64,000 nucleotides of DNA from Cheiracanthium punctorium (GCA_038373885.1 JAWZYV010017488.1:1-64000); one strand, 5' to 3'. Counted from the first letter of the stretch, positions 9,982-20,296 are shown. A program made the numbers and translations. The notes: generated by a model not told the origin, from the sequence alone.

Positions 9982-12012
9982 CACTTTCATATTTTAAACA
10001 CGCACTGAAGCACTATACAGTGGAACCTGCTAAAGTGACCACCTTGGTAAAGAGATCACCTGTCTAGAGAGATCACCTGTGAGACATCGCCTGTCTTATG
10101 AAATTTCATTGTAACTCATAAAAAATGTATGGGGAAAATATCCTGTAAAGTGACCACCTGCGAAAACTGTATAGTGACCCGATAATCTGCCAAATTTAAG
10201 TTTTTTAACCTGTCCAATGGGACCACTTTTCACTATAAACTGTCTCTTAAATATAAAACACATTCAGATAATATAGAATGCTATATCCCTTTTTCAGTTG
10301 TTTAACATAAGATTTGATCTCAACACTGATTCTCTCTTCTGTAACACTTGTTCTCAATAGATGAATAAATAAAAGAACAACAACAAAAAATTAGATAAAT
10401 AAATTAAAAAGGAAAACTTGTTTTAGTCTAGATTATTTTATATTTCTGTTGATGCTAAAATTGATTCAGCGTGGTTTCCGGTTAGAGGTGTGTGGGATGC
10501 AGTTAATCACATATTTACAATTACTTTTGATGAAGTTACTCACACATTTATGAGAATTTCTGACTTCCCTTTACCTATTCTAAATGTAATACTCTTGCCA
10601 TTTTAAATCTCCCATCTGTCAATAATGCTATTTAACTGTTTCTTAATTTACTTTGGTTTTAGCCTTTGTAATGCATTTTGTTGGCGTCTGTAGTCTGAGA
10701 ATATATTTAATTTTCTTCCTTTCCCAAAGGATTACAATAATTTTGTCTAGGCTACAAAAACTATATTCTGATTACCCCTGTGGCGAGTCACATTTAAATT
10801 TTGCCAAGCATGTATAAAGCCTAACATTTCTTTTCATTTTTTCAACCTGGCGATTTATTTGGCGACCGGCCCTTTTAGAACTTTGCTGTTATAGCACAAT
10901 GTGTTATCTAAACAATGAGTTCTTCATGTACACCAGTGAAAATTGTATCATGAACTATATTTGTGCAAACATGAAAACAACCCAAACATTCAAACTGTAC
11001 TTTAGTAATATGTCAAGCTGCAAAATGGAAATTTATATTTTTTATTCATATTTATTATTTTTATTATTCATTGTGACCAAGAAGTATTAAAATACATATT
11101 GAAACGTAAGTATAAGGAAGTCGCACACAATTTGTATGCAATGCGCATTTTAATGTTTCAGTATTTTACTCCCTACATTCCTCTTTTTTGTTCATGGATA
11201 TTTATTGATTTTGAGATCTTGTTATAAATAAACTGTCGAGTGTTTGCGCAAGTGTTATTTGAATTTTAAGCATAAACAAATTTATTAAAGTGCTACCTTT
11301 GTAAGGTGACCAGACCACCTGTATAAGGTGACCAGTTTTGTCGTTCCCGAGGGTGGTCACATTAGGCAGGTTCCACTGTATGCTAAAAGCGTATCATAAT
11401 CCATGCGTCATCCCTATTTTCTTCCTTATTCCATTAAGATTGGAAAGTGTATCATTATTCATGAGTGTGTTGTGTTTGTCTTCCCTGTTCCATAAAGCAC
11501 TTCTTCGGAATCGTAATCTACCTTAAAATCGCGTACCAAAACTATTTTACAATCTTCGCCAAGCATATTCCAGTTATACTTCACCTTTATAAACACCATT
11601 CGGAAAGTGTATCTTAATCTATCAGTGTACCGTATTTGCCTTCCCTGTTCCACAAAGCACTTCTTCGAAATTGAAGTCTATATTAAATTAGCCTACTAAA
11701 ACTATTTTACAATCTTCGTCAGAGATATTCTAACTATACTTTTCCTTACTAATAAACTGTCGCGTTTGCCAGTTTCTAGCCAAATTTGTAAGCTATCGCC
11801 AAGCTTGGTTCGGTTTTTGAAGATTTATTGTTTGGCACTAAACTTCGAGATCCATCATCGAAAATTGCAAACCTTGTGAGACTTTCAACATCCTTCCTCC
11901 CCTTCCGCGTTATCTGGCAAACGTATTTGAAAAATGTCTCGGCATGACAAATCGTGTCGACGATAAAAAACCTGCTCGATTTTAATAGCAATGTAGTGCT
12001 GATAATGTCTAG
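9982..12012 (+). repeat. Dispersed repeat R1, copy 1 (interrupted by pogo-like element)
   Basis: The left piece is 9982-10017 and the right piece 11379-12012. Together they match, in the reverse direction, 21305-21972, and in part 35918-36310. Shared landmarks are TTTTAAA-CACGCACT, AAAGCGTATC, the phrase TTCCTTATTCCATT, TAATAAACTGTCGCGTTTGC and TTATCTGGCAAAC. The right piece contains a tandem unit of about 160 bp, seen at about 11438 and 11601, each with CTTCCCTGTTCCA and AAAGCACTTCTTCG. The pogo-like element separates the two pieces. The family has no recognised coding content and its class is unknown. Confidence 0.75.
10016..11380. mobile_element. pogo-like (Tc1/mariner superfamily) non-autonomous element
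   Basis: The element is 10018-11378 (1361 bp), flanked by the dinucleotide TA on each side. Both ends begin CAGTGGAACCTGC. The left continues TAAAGTGACCACC and the right, inverted, CTAATGTGACCACC. CAGTRGAACCT ends with a TA target duplication are typical of pogo/Tigger/jerky-like elements. Subterminal copies of GTGACCA (for example near 10035, 10148 and 11306) recall transposase-binding repeats. The interior has only short unrelated frames, so it needs a transposase from elsewhere. Confidence 0.85.
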
Positions 12013-12717
12013 GAGGTCTCTGGTTACAGACATGCACTGCGCATGTCCTGGATAAGTATCGTGAAATGGGCTTGTGTGCTGTCTGAGGAGCTTGTTGAGC
12101 TTCCGATCCATGGAGTTGTGGAAGGATTTCTGAAGCGGTCTTTCCCTTGCTATGGAACTCAAAGATATAGGAATGTCTAGATTGAGCATAACGAGAGAAA
12201 ACGTGTTGCCTCCAAACGGTAGCCATGATAGTGGCATGCACATGCGCAGAATGGCAATAACTTAAATTATAATAGTATTTTCAATCATTTTAGAACGATC
12301 TGTATTTAAAAAAGTACCCGTATCGAAATATTTTCCCTCGAACTTATTTATTTTTCTGAAGTAATGCAATGAATGTTCTATTTTACATCGACGGCAGCCA
12401 TGATAGTGGCAGAAATAGGGTGCGTTTTTGGCAACAAAAAGCACCCGATTAGGAACATTGGATGAGCAATCTAGGTATTCCTAAATCTATGATGGAACTA
12501 ACTAAAAAAAGAGTTTCAACGGATGGGCCTTTGGGATCAAGCCTGCAATCCTAGAATCCATGTTGAAATGAAACAATAACGATTCTTCTTCTTCTTCCAT
12601 TGACATGAGGGCCCCTTGGGGGACCAAGGCCTTCCCGAGAACTTTCTTCCCCTCCGACCTCCTTCTGGCTAACGTTTAATAACTTTAATAACACGTAATA
12701 TATATATATATATATAG
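12013..12717. other. Non-coding sequence with AT dinucleotide repeat
   Basis: No gene recognised. The phrase GCCATGATAGTGGCA occurs twice, near 12222 and 12398. An AT dinucleotide tract lies at about 12698-12716. The stretch 12560-12717 probably belongs to the 3' tail of the minus-strand retrotransposon fossil next to it. Confidence 0.4.
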
Positions 12718-12790
12718 GGTGAGATCTTCTTCCAAACAATCAATCCATCTAAGCTTGGGCCTACCCATTCTTCTGGTTCCTACATGTTTA
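12718..12790 (-). pseudogene. Non-LTR reverse transcriptase extreme C-terminus (fossil)
   Basis: The minus strand reads GTRRMGRPKLRWIDCLEEDL. This is the basic RGRP-x-x-RWxD-x-x-x-xDL motif found at the end of many LINE-type polyproteins. It continues, across an inserted piggyBac-like MITE, the fragment at 13278-13497. Only this stub survives. Confidence 0.65.
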
Positions 12791-12802
12791 TGGCCTAAGA
12801 TC

Positions 12803-13277
12803 TCAACACTTTATAAGGCCGTGGTAAGAATACTGACCACCTGCGGTCCATTAAATACAGAAATCAATTATCATGAGTGAATTATCTGATTTTTGTTCAG
12901 TTCTATTGGATGTCTATTTTTTCCATACATCTAGATTCTAAATTATAGTTGGCTTATGAACTTTTATTTCATTCTTAATCTTAGAGGAAGCTCGAATAAT
13001 GGCTCGAAAGTGGAGCGTAAGAATCATCGCTTCTAATTATATATTTTTGCGTTTCATTCCGTGTACAAGCAGCGGGTAGTTTTTCGACTTTGATTGTGTG
13101 AATACTGAATGTATTTTCCTGCAAAATTTCTATGTTTGTTTAATAATTTTTTCTCCAATTTTCACGTGGGATATTACAGTAGAGGGAAAAATATAGGAAT
13201 GAATCCTAAAAAATGCGCCAGAAAAATCCCAAGTACTTTCCACTCTCTGCACATAAACTCGCCTTATAAAGGGTTAA
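12803..13277. mobile_element. piggyBac-like MITE inserted in the LINE fossil
   Basis: The element is 12807-13273 (467 bp). The right end is GCCTTATAAAGGG followed by TTAA (13274-13277). The left end reads CACTTTATAAGGC after TCAA (12803-12806), one change from TTAA. The shared terminus CCCTTTATAAGGC begins CCCTTT, like the other TTAA-flanked elements in this window. It has no coding capacity. Confidence 0.65.
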
Positions 13278-13497
13278 AAGTCAAGGATGAGGGGCCCATT
13301 CGGCAGATATGGGCAGCAAACCTCAGACGACCTATCTTTATGAATTGAATGATATCAGCCTCCTTGAATAACCCACCGCCCATCGTTCACAGCACCCGAC
13401 ATTTTTCTAAGAACCTTTCGTTCAAAGATGGCCAGCTGCTCTGCCTGTGCTTTAGTCAAAGTCCAAGTCTCGGATTCATAAGAAAAAATAACGATTC
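13278..13497 (-). pseudogene. Non-LTR retrotransposon reverse transcriptase C-terminal fragment
   Basis: The minus strand reads YESETWTLTKAQAEQLAIFE, continuing with RKVLRKMSGAVNDGRW. After a frame change it reads IKIGRLRFAAHICRM. YxSETW-x-L, FERKVLR, DGRW and IK-x-xRLR-x-xxHxxRM in this order are the conserved tail downstream of the reverse transcriptase domain of LINE-type elements (Jockey/CR1/RTE-like). At least one frameshift is present. The piece continues on the far side of the MITE at 12807-13273. The polymerase active-site domain is not in the window. Confidence 0.8.
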
Positions 13498-13509
13498 CAA
13501 CAAGAAAAC

Positions 13510-13648
13510 TGTGCACGAGGGAAGTCGGTGCCTGAAAGGTTAAGGGTCTGTCCTCCTCTCCGTCCTGTGTTCGATTCCCACCTTTACCCTGGTTGTTTGT
13601 GTTTGATTTTATGAATTGTACAACTTCCTTTTTTTGTGCTAGTCACTG
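13510..13648 (+). repeat. tRNA-derived SINE head, interrupted by a MITE
   Basis: A good B box, GTTCGATTCCC, lies at 13569-13579 (consensus GGTTCGANTCC). About 35 bases upstream, TGCCTGAAAGG resembles an A box. No full tRNA cloverleaf forms, so this is a SINE-like polymerase III promoter remnant, not a tRNA gene. The body is probably continued beyond the MITE at 13649-14413, since joining across the target duplication gives a smooth sequence. Confidence 0.5.
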
Positions 13649-14418
13649 GCCGCATTCGTAAACGCCAAACGAGTTACCCTCGTGCAACGAGTTTCTATCT
13701 AAGGTGTTCGTAAAGGAAACTGAATGCAATCAGTTTATAAACTAGAACGTCCGTATACAAAACTGAGTGCGATTAGTTTCAAATGAAGTAAACTGAGCAC
13801 AGATTAGGTTCATCGAGTTTGTGCAGAATATTACTTGCTGCACGTTATTTTTGTTTAGAAATAGCGTCCGTTGTTATGGAAAGTATGTTGCTATGAAAAG
13901 TATTTTACGTTTACTGAAGCTGCAAATATTATTTTTTCGAGGAGGAAATTTATGCGTACATTAGAAACTGCTACGAAGGTACATAAGTTTTCAAAGGTAA
14001 TCATTTTCTTGTATTTTTCATTTTAGTCAAATCAAAAATGCATATTTTAGTGTGGAGATTGAAGCTGATTTAAACCGTTATGAGCGAAATTTGAACTTCT
14101 CTCGCTAAATACTTTTGAAGAAATGAAGTTTAAGTTGAAATTTCTAAATTTTGATCTGTGCACTTCGATGATGGCCACTTTATCTTTTAAAAATTCTGTT
14201 CATTTTATATTGAGTATGTACTAAAAACTCTCCTCAGCAAAATGAACGCATTCTCAAATTGTAAACAAACACGTCTCCTAGGCGACGAAACTCAATAAAC
14301 TGAAGTTGTTCGTAAAGTCCAAAGGAACGGATAGCCACTGACAGCACTCAACACACGCATTCCAGTTTTCTTACGAAAACTCGTGCAACGAGTTTGTCGT
14401 TTACGAACGCACCCACTG
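13644..14418. mobile_element. MITE of 765 bp with CACTG target duplication
   Basis: The element is 13649-14413. Its left end GCCGCATTCGTAAACG matches the inverted right end GGTGCGTTCGTAAACG, followed by GACAAACTCG (right) or GCCAAACGAG (left). A further shared block, CTCGTGCAACGAGTTT, sits near both ends. CACTG abuts each end (13644-13648 and 14414-14418). No transposase frame. The superfamily is left open, because the 5-bp duplication and G-rich start do not decide it. Confidence 0.72.
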
Positions 14419-14499
14419 TGTTGTCTATTTTTTTCGACGAGGACCGATAGGCGGACACTTGGAACCAAGCTAACGAGTCCGAAAATGAATCCAGTCCAA

Positions 14500-14900
14500 A
14501 TACAACAATAAAAGGAAAATTATAAACAAGGCAAAATACTTGGATCGGAATATTTGAGGACAATCATCCGGCACCCTCGCCGAGAAAGGGTTGGTCAGAT
14601 CTCATGGTTTTACTGCTACTAAGGTACCAGGTGGTAGAGAATTCCGAGGGATTCCAGTATTCAGGCATTCCTTTCCCTCGCTACAGTCCCTTGCGCAGAA
14701 GAATTTCAAGAGATGGATCTTCGAGAGCAAGCCTACGATTCTGAAATATGTGTTTGAAGGAGACAGCAACGATGACAAGGAACCAAAACTGTAAACAAAT
14801 GCAAAGAATTGTCAACGAAAGATAAAGATTTTTAAGAAGACAAGATCCAGCACCATCGCCGAGGAAGGGTAGGTGAAATCTTATGATTTCGCTTTTCAAC
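14500..14900 (+). repeat. Diverged tandem duplication, about 285-bp period
   Basis: The segment around 14555-14615 (CCGGCACCCTCGCCGAGAAA, then GGTTGGTCAGATCTCATGG) recurs diverged around 14838-14895 (CCAGCACCATCGCCGAGGAA, then GGTAGGTGAAATCTTATGA). Each is preceded by a similar AAACAA-AAAGGA-type stretch. No coding frame is preserved. Confidence 0.5.
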
Positions 14901-15059
14901 TCCACCCGTGTGTCGTCTGCTACTGTTGTGCAAAAATCACCGATGAGAGTACTTTTCAGATGCTTGATGATCGGATTGCAAGTATACATTTTCTAGCAGC
15001 CATCTTGTTGCTTGCTAAGTTTAATAAACATCCCAAATTTTCAGGTGTGTCGTGATCGC

Positions 15060-15822
15060 AGGCATTATCTTAGTTTTCTATAGTAACGATCTCCTTTCAT
15101 GTTAAGTTAGACATCTGACGAATGAGAATACACTTGTATGTGAGGGTAAGGGGAGGGGAAATGCAACTTTGTATGTTTTGTACTCATTTTTTTGTGTGCA
15201 GAGAATGTTTTCATGGTACAAATGAGCTGTAAAGGATGGTATGTTCTCTTAGGGGCCCCACTAGGACCACACGATTGCACAATTGAGACAATGATATTCT
15301 GGAATAGTTGCAGATGCCAAAAATTTGTTTACATACTAAACATTCTGCCTTGTAAATTCTTTTTAAAGTACATTTAAAAGCCCACTAGCTTGATGATGGA
15401 TAAAAATAATTTTTTATGTGTTTATCATCCTTTGTTTTCCTTCTTTTTAAACAGTTTACTATTTTTTTTTAAATATTTTCTGTGATCCTGTTAGAAATAC
15501 CCTTATACAAAGTGAGCAGAACTTTCATTGGAGTTTGTAAAGCTGTTTCCTGTGATATAAAACAGGAAGAAATTTCATCAGCATCCAGTCTGAAATTTGG
15601 AGGGTGATAATGTGTATCTCTCATTTCTGTAATTATTAAAAGTTTTAAAAGAATGACAGAATGGATGTTTTGGATTCCTAAAAATGGATCAAAATAAAAT
15701 AGTAAGAAAATAAAGAATTGAAGTCTGAAATCAGATACTTCTGAAAAATCACTCTGGCCAGCTTTCCCATGCCCCCAGGGCCTTAGTTTGAAAAGTCCCC
15801 AAAATAAATAAAATAGTTCAAG
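15060..15822. other. Intergenic sequence
   Basis: No gene, RNA or mobile element recognised. T-rich tracts lie around 15415-15475. Confidence 0.4.
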
Positions 15823-16067
15823 ACAGAATCTAATTGGCCTGACCAGTGGCCTAGCGCATAGAGCTTTGAACTGGGAGACGGGAGACTGAGTGTACCTGGT
15901 TCAAAACCAGGTCGCGTCAGCCGATCTAACCCATCGGAGTTTTCCGTGGTTTCCTCCGAAACGTAACGTCAATACGGGTTAGGGCCCCTTAGAAAGGGCA
16001 CCCCACCTTGGCCTAGATCCCACGGGCAAATAATTGGTCGTAATCCCACAACAACAACAGAATCTAA
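15823..16067 (+). mobile_element. tRNA-derived SINE, complete, with 11-bp target duplication
   Basis: The element is 15834-16056 (223 bp), bounded by the direct repeat ACAGAATCTAA (15823-15833 and 16057-16067). An A-box-like TGGCCTAGCGCA lies near 15847 and a B-box-like GGTTCAAAACC at 15898-15908. The body contains GGAGTTTTCCGTGGTTTCCT, then CGAAACGTAACG and GGGTTAGGGCCCC. It ends in a short ACA tail. The same body is recognisable at 28690-28931 and, inverted, at 40364-40601. Mobilisation would depend on a LINE enzyme. Confidence 0.88.
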
Positions 16068-16655
16068 CGGACGTTCAAACACGTTTTTGGATAACATTAA
16101 CTCATAAGTAAAAAAATATGGATGGTAAGTAAATGAATAAATAAATCACGTCAAAAGCATGTACTATAAAAACACTTTCCAATACAATCTTGTGTTTCTA
16201 CTACGTAACAAATTGTTAAATTTTCGCTTCCATCGTAGCAAAAACGCACAGGAAGGAATTCATGGTTTAAAATATAAAGCAGTTTAAAAGACTTTTCGAC
16301 GATACTTTTCTTTAAAACGTAATCAGTCGAAATCCATTGTTGAAGTAGAACTGCTTTTTCATTTAAAACTTATTAAAATTTTATTTCTCTGAATTTCATG
16401 TTTTTTTTTTGTTGTTGTTGTTTGGTTTTTTGATTTTTTTTAGGAGGAAAAAAAAACTTTACTTTTCGGTACACCTGATAGAAATAATGTTATCTATTAG
16501 CGTCGGTGCTTCGAGATTTTTAAACACTCTATTTTAAAAGATGCTTATGGTTCGAGTTTGCCTGTCCGTACCAGTGACGTATTCAAGGAGGAGCGCTCCC
16601 TGAGCCCACTTAAATACACTGTTGAACCTATGTCCAACCTGTTCCCTCTCATCAC
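16068..16655. other. Intergenic sequence
   Basis: AT-rich, with T-rich and GTT-repeat tracts around 16400-16445. Nothing else recognised. Confidence 0.4.
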
Positions 16656-16660
16656 TGAAG

Positions 16661-16860
16661 GGCCGCACCTGACTGAGTGGATAAGACACTGAACATGATA
16701 GATAGCTGAAGGTCCAAGGTTCTGACTACTGCGCGGCTCTCGATCTCATGGTCTTAAGTTTTAGGCGGTTTTCTCCAGATGCAACGTCCATAAAGGTTAG
16801 AGGCCCTTGAAAAGTCCGTCCCCCCAGGCACTCCTCCTAGACAGGTATCCCCTCTTGTAG
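16661..16860 (+). repeat. Diverged SINE copy of a second subfamily
   Basis: The layout follows the SINE at 15834: a tRNA-like head (GACTGAGTGGATAAGACACT), a degenerate B-box area near 16715, then GGTTTTCTCCAGATGCAACG, GGTTAGAGGCCCTTGAAAAG and CCCCAGGCACTCCTCC. The minus-strand fragment at 58286-58382 shares the GTTTTCTCCAGATGCAACGT and CCCAGGCACC landmarks, so these two form a subfamily. No target duplication found. Confidence 0.6.
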
Positions 16861-16879
16861 GTTTGCCTCAACCCATTTC

Positions 16880-17085
16880 AGTCGGATCCGAGAGGCGCAA
16901 CGGAAGAGACTCTCCTTCTCTGACCGATATTGCGTCCGAGAAGGGTTCTTCGAAAGCTCCACCGGAACCCATCGATTGCGCATGCGCAATATTCAAGGAC
17001 GGAATCCGGGCGGTATATCCTGTTAAGCAGCATCGGTCCGAGAAGGAGAGTCTCCTCCGTTGCCTCTCTTCAGCGATGCGAGCGA
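16880..17085. mobile_element. Foldback (palindromic) element
   Basis: The left arm 16890-16928 (GAGAGGCGCAACGGAAGAGA, then CTCTCCTTCTCTGACCGAT) is the inverse of 17032-17068 with few mismatches. Between the arms, at the exact centre, lies the perfect 16-base palindrome ATTGCGCATGCGCAAT (16975-16990). It would fold into a long cruciform. It resembles a foldback MITE, but no target duplication was found. Confidence 0.6.
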
Positions 17086-17272
17086 ACAGGCTAAGCACGG
17101 ATTCGAGTTTACAAAATGAACGTTAAAAAAAAAAGAATGAACCATGTTCCAAATACACTCAGAAGACCTCCATTTGTTAACCACAACTAAACCTGTGTAC
17201 AATGATACTGTTTATAGCGATAAACCTCCTTATAACGATCATTTCTTGGGTCCCGACGAAATTCTTGTTTAC

Positions 17273-17578
17273 TTAACTCTTTAACGCGCGGTGTCCTCGC
17301 TGTGAAGACACTACTCTGACATTTTGGCAGTGTTGATTCACCCATAATAAACTTGATTTCAATTCAATACTCGAGGAGGACATCTAGATAGACTGCCCAA
17401 TGTCTATGAGTGTCCCCTGTGCGGCGCCGCACAGCCAGCTGTGTCAAAAAATATTCTTGAGCTGTATGGCGCCTACTGGGCGATTCGATCGACCGCCCTC
17501 TTGCTGGTCGTTCAATCGTGGGATGGCAACGGCTGCACTTTTTTGACATTGGGAAAGGATTGCGTTTCAAAGGGTCCA
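17273..17578. mobile_element. piggyBac-like MITE remnant with two unlike ends
   Basis: It starts after TTAA (17273-17276) with CTCTTTAACGCGCGGTGTCC. It ends at 17574 with the inverse of CCCTTTGAAACGCAATCC. The first end equals the end at 5425, and the second resembles the 4898/5092 type. The right TTAA has decayed to TCCA. The interior includes a GGCGGTCGATCG-like stretch also seen, inverted, near 4976. It supports the idea that this family has asymmetric termini. Confidence 0.55.
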
Positions 17579-17810
17579 TGTATTTTGAACCTGTCTGCAG
17601 TGATATTCACTTTTTTCCAGCATCTGTCTATAGCGATCATTTTAACTCTTACAAAAAGTTTAATAAATGCGTGTAACCAATTTTTTTTTAATCACTACCC
17701 ATTGTCCAGAAGATACTCTACGATTATTGCAGTATGGGAGTGGAAAAGTGAGCCTTTAGAGTCATAAAGTGCCTTGTGAATCTTGAATTTTTAAGTTAAA
17801 AATGCCGATT

Positions 17811-17832
17811 ATATATATATATATATATAGAT
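17811..17832. repeat. AT dinucleotide microsatellite
   Basis: A pure run of alternating T and A just before a partial transposon end (ACAGGGTATCCCAAAAAC near 17848). Confidence 0.8.
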
Positions 17833-18152
17833 ATAGATACATAGATACAGGGTATCCCAAAAACATATTTCTGCGCCTATTTCTGATGAAAGGCTGAAAT
17901 TTGACACATCACCTCACTCAATGTAGGGAGCGCATTTTACTTTTTGGGAATTTGGCTTTTGGATGGGGGGGGCGACTAAAATTTTAAACTTTGTATTGAT
18001 TGAGACTGCATCGCCTGAAAATGTTAATAAACTGCGTACATTCAGCAGCTTTTTTTTACGTAACTTTGTAGCTCATTATATATGTGTATGATCAATTCAT
18101 TCCTTCCAAAGAATGAAAGCTTATTGTCAGTGATTTTGGGACCCCCTGCCTA

Positions 18153-18591
18153 TACAGAGTGTCCAACAAGATCCCATAAACTCTGCTCGGCCAGATTCTT
18201 CTCTGGCAGTATTTAAAAAATATCCAAAGAAAAAAACGAGCAAAAATTAGAAGCGCCCAATCCGGTGTACGAGAAAAATTTCTCACGCAAGTATGAACTG
18301 AGCATAAGTATTTGCATAGGAAGCGATTTTCAAAATGCTCTACATGCCTATCGAGGCATGCATGCGTGAGCCCCGTCGAGGATCACGGCTCGCGTTGCAT
18401 CCACCTGGTGTCCACACAAGCGTGAAAGGGAGAACTAACTTGTTTTTTAGAGTCACCCCGTCTCGGTCGACGAACTCTCTTAGACCTCCGCTTAAGAAGA
18501 AATCCAAACAGTGCTTTGGGCTTATTTTAGGCTCTCCACGAGAAGAATCGGGTTGTCCAGAGCTCATCCAGTCCTGTTGGGACACCCTGTA
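18153..18591. mobile_element. MITE with CAGGGTGTCC ends and TA duplication
   Basis: The element is 18155-18589 (435 bp). Its left end CAGAGTGTCCAACAAGA matches the inverted right end CAGGGTGTCCCAACAGGA. The dinucleotide TA lies outside both ends. CAGGGTGTCCC-type ends are common among arthropod DNA transposons. The TA site suggests a Tc1/mariner-like mechanism, but the family was not identified. A second left-end-like sequence lies at 17848. Confidence 0.6.
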
Positions 18592-18745
18592 TATAGTTGC
18601 AGTTCTATGTCGGAGATAAAAGGACTCAAAATAGTTTTGTGCTTTCAGGGTGAAGACCGCACGGACGCAAGTTTTGAAGACGGCGCCTGGTGAGTACGTC
18701 CCCTCTCGTTGCTCCAGGAGGAAGGAGGAGGAAGAGGCATAAGGA

Positions 18746-18811
18746 GGAAGGCTCTCCTAACTCTGGATCGCCCGTAGGCTGTGTGCGCGGTTCCAGTTAG
18801 GATAGCCTTCC
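18746..18811. repeat. Inverted repeat, 20-base arms
   Basis: GGAAGGCTCTCCTAACTCTG at 18746-18765, followed by GA, is mirrored by TCCAGTTAGGATAGCCTTCC at 18792-18811, with one two-base bulge and one mismatch. It would form a stem with a 24-base loop. Confidence 0.6.
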
Positions 18812-18829
18812 TTCGGGATAAGGAGTATC

Positions 18830-19780
18830 ACGTGGCCTAGAAGGCAAGAGGGGTTTACGTTATTTTGTTAAATTAAAGCTGTAATATTGACATGTATATA
18901 TCAGTTTTAAACTATTAGATTTTTAGTTTTATTCTTTTTTCATGTTTATATATATTTTTAAAACTACTTTTCAATTTTTAATTGGCTGCATCATTGCGGG
19001 TGAAATAATTCGAACTTTGTAAAATAACACGCGTATATAACACGCAACAATACATAAAACGTAAAATAGCACGCAGCGATCAAGAATGGCTTATCGTCAG
19101 TACGCGCGTTTCAATGTCTTTTATAGGGTTGGCCTTTGGGTTCCAGGTTAGATTATTATCTACGTCCCACAGAGGTACCGAGCTCATTTTTAAAAATGGC
19201 AATGAAAAAAAGGGCGTTGTTATTAGATTTGAATGGGTTTTTTTACGAGCGGAATCCTTTTCCCTCCTGCAGAGATAGGCTTACGGCGAGGAAACTTTCT
19301 GATTTGCGGCTGGGTCACGCCGATTTTCCAAACATGAAAATCGTCCGCGTTTTTATGGCGTTGGACAGAGTTACGGTTCGACTTTTTCTCTAGGTTTTGA
19401 CACACTGTCCTTTTGTTGTTGGAGGCCTTATCCTCTGGGGTCCTATCGTGTCACTCAATATTTCAATAGACTAAAATGATACGGTTTTAGTAGTGGGTTA
19501 TGCATTTTTTTCTTATTTCTAACTAAAAGCCGGTTACAAATTTTGAATGGAGATCTGCTCTGAGTTCGGATGGAGTCTAAATTTTTGTTCAGCGTGGCCA
19601 AATAATTCAATTTTTTGTTTTAGATCGGTTTACTAGAACGCACAGTATGGATCTTTAACTGGCCGATGGGGCAGCAATAGGGTGGGTGGTTTTCACGCCC
19701 TGTATGGATGATATCTTTGAACTCAGCTGGGTTGGGGGACCTCTTTGGCTCCCAATGGAGCGATATTTTGCCAAAAGTGT
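18830..19780. other. Intergenic sequence
   Basis: No gene recognised. A short open frame at 19136-19393 has no family features. Confidence 0.35.
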
Positions 19781-19784
19781 GTGT

Positions 19785-20296
19785 CTATAAGCATGTATGC
19801 ATGAGGGATTGTGTTGCGCGTGTCCATGAATCAATTTATGTGCATGTATGCAGGTGTGTGTTCGCGTATGTAAGTATGTATGCAGGCATACGTGTTTGTG
19901 GACGAGTAGTGTGTTTCGTTTTTGAGTTTTAAGTATGTAACTGTATGTACATGTGTGATTTCGTTGGATGTATACATAACTGCGTTTGTGTGTATGTATG
20001 CCGATTTGTTCATGAGTGTGTAAGTAATGTATGCACGTAGGTGATTGTGCATGAGTGTGTCCATGTATGTATGGGACCCTGTGCATGTGAGTGTTTTGAG
20101 TGTGTAAGTGTATGTATGAATGTGTGTTTGTGAATGAATGCGTCTCTCTCTCTGTGTGTGTGCTTGCTTGTGCATGAATAGATGAGTGTGCATTTGAATG
20201 TATGTTTGTATGAATGAATGTGTCCATGTGTGTGTGTATGCTTGCTTGTGCATCAATGGATGAGTATGCATGTGAATGTGTGTTTGTGCGAGTGAA
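19785..20296 (+). repeat. TGTR-rich simple-sequence region
   Basis: About 500 bases are built of TGTA, TGTG, TGCA and TGAATG words with strong purine/pyrimidine alternation. Several sub-blocks recur, for example GTGTGTATGCTTGCTTGTGC. The opposite strand therefore shows a long His/Thr-rich open frame that is a by-product of the repeat. Alternating sequence of this kind can adopt Z-DNA. Confidence 0.8.

Noticed and set aside
11776..12243. 155-residue open frame on the minus strand overlapping repeat R1
   Set aside because: The matching part of R1 copy 2 has stops and indels in this frame, and no family motif is visible.
13529..13579. tRNA gene
   Set aside because: A B box is present, but no complete cloverleaf, anticodon arm or acceptor pairing could be made. 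A SINE head fits better. The same applies to 15840-15910, 28700-28775 and 40533-40600.
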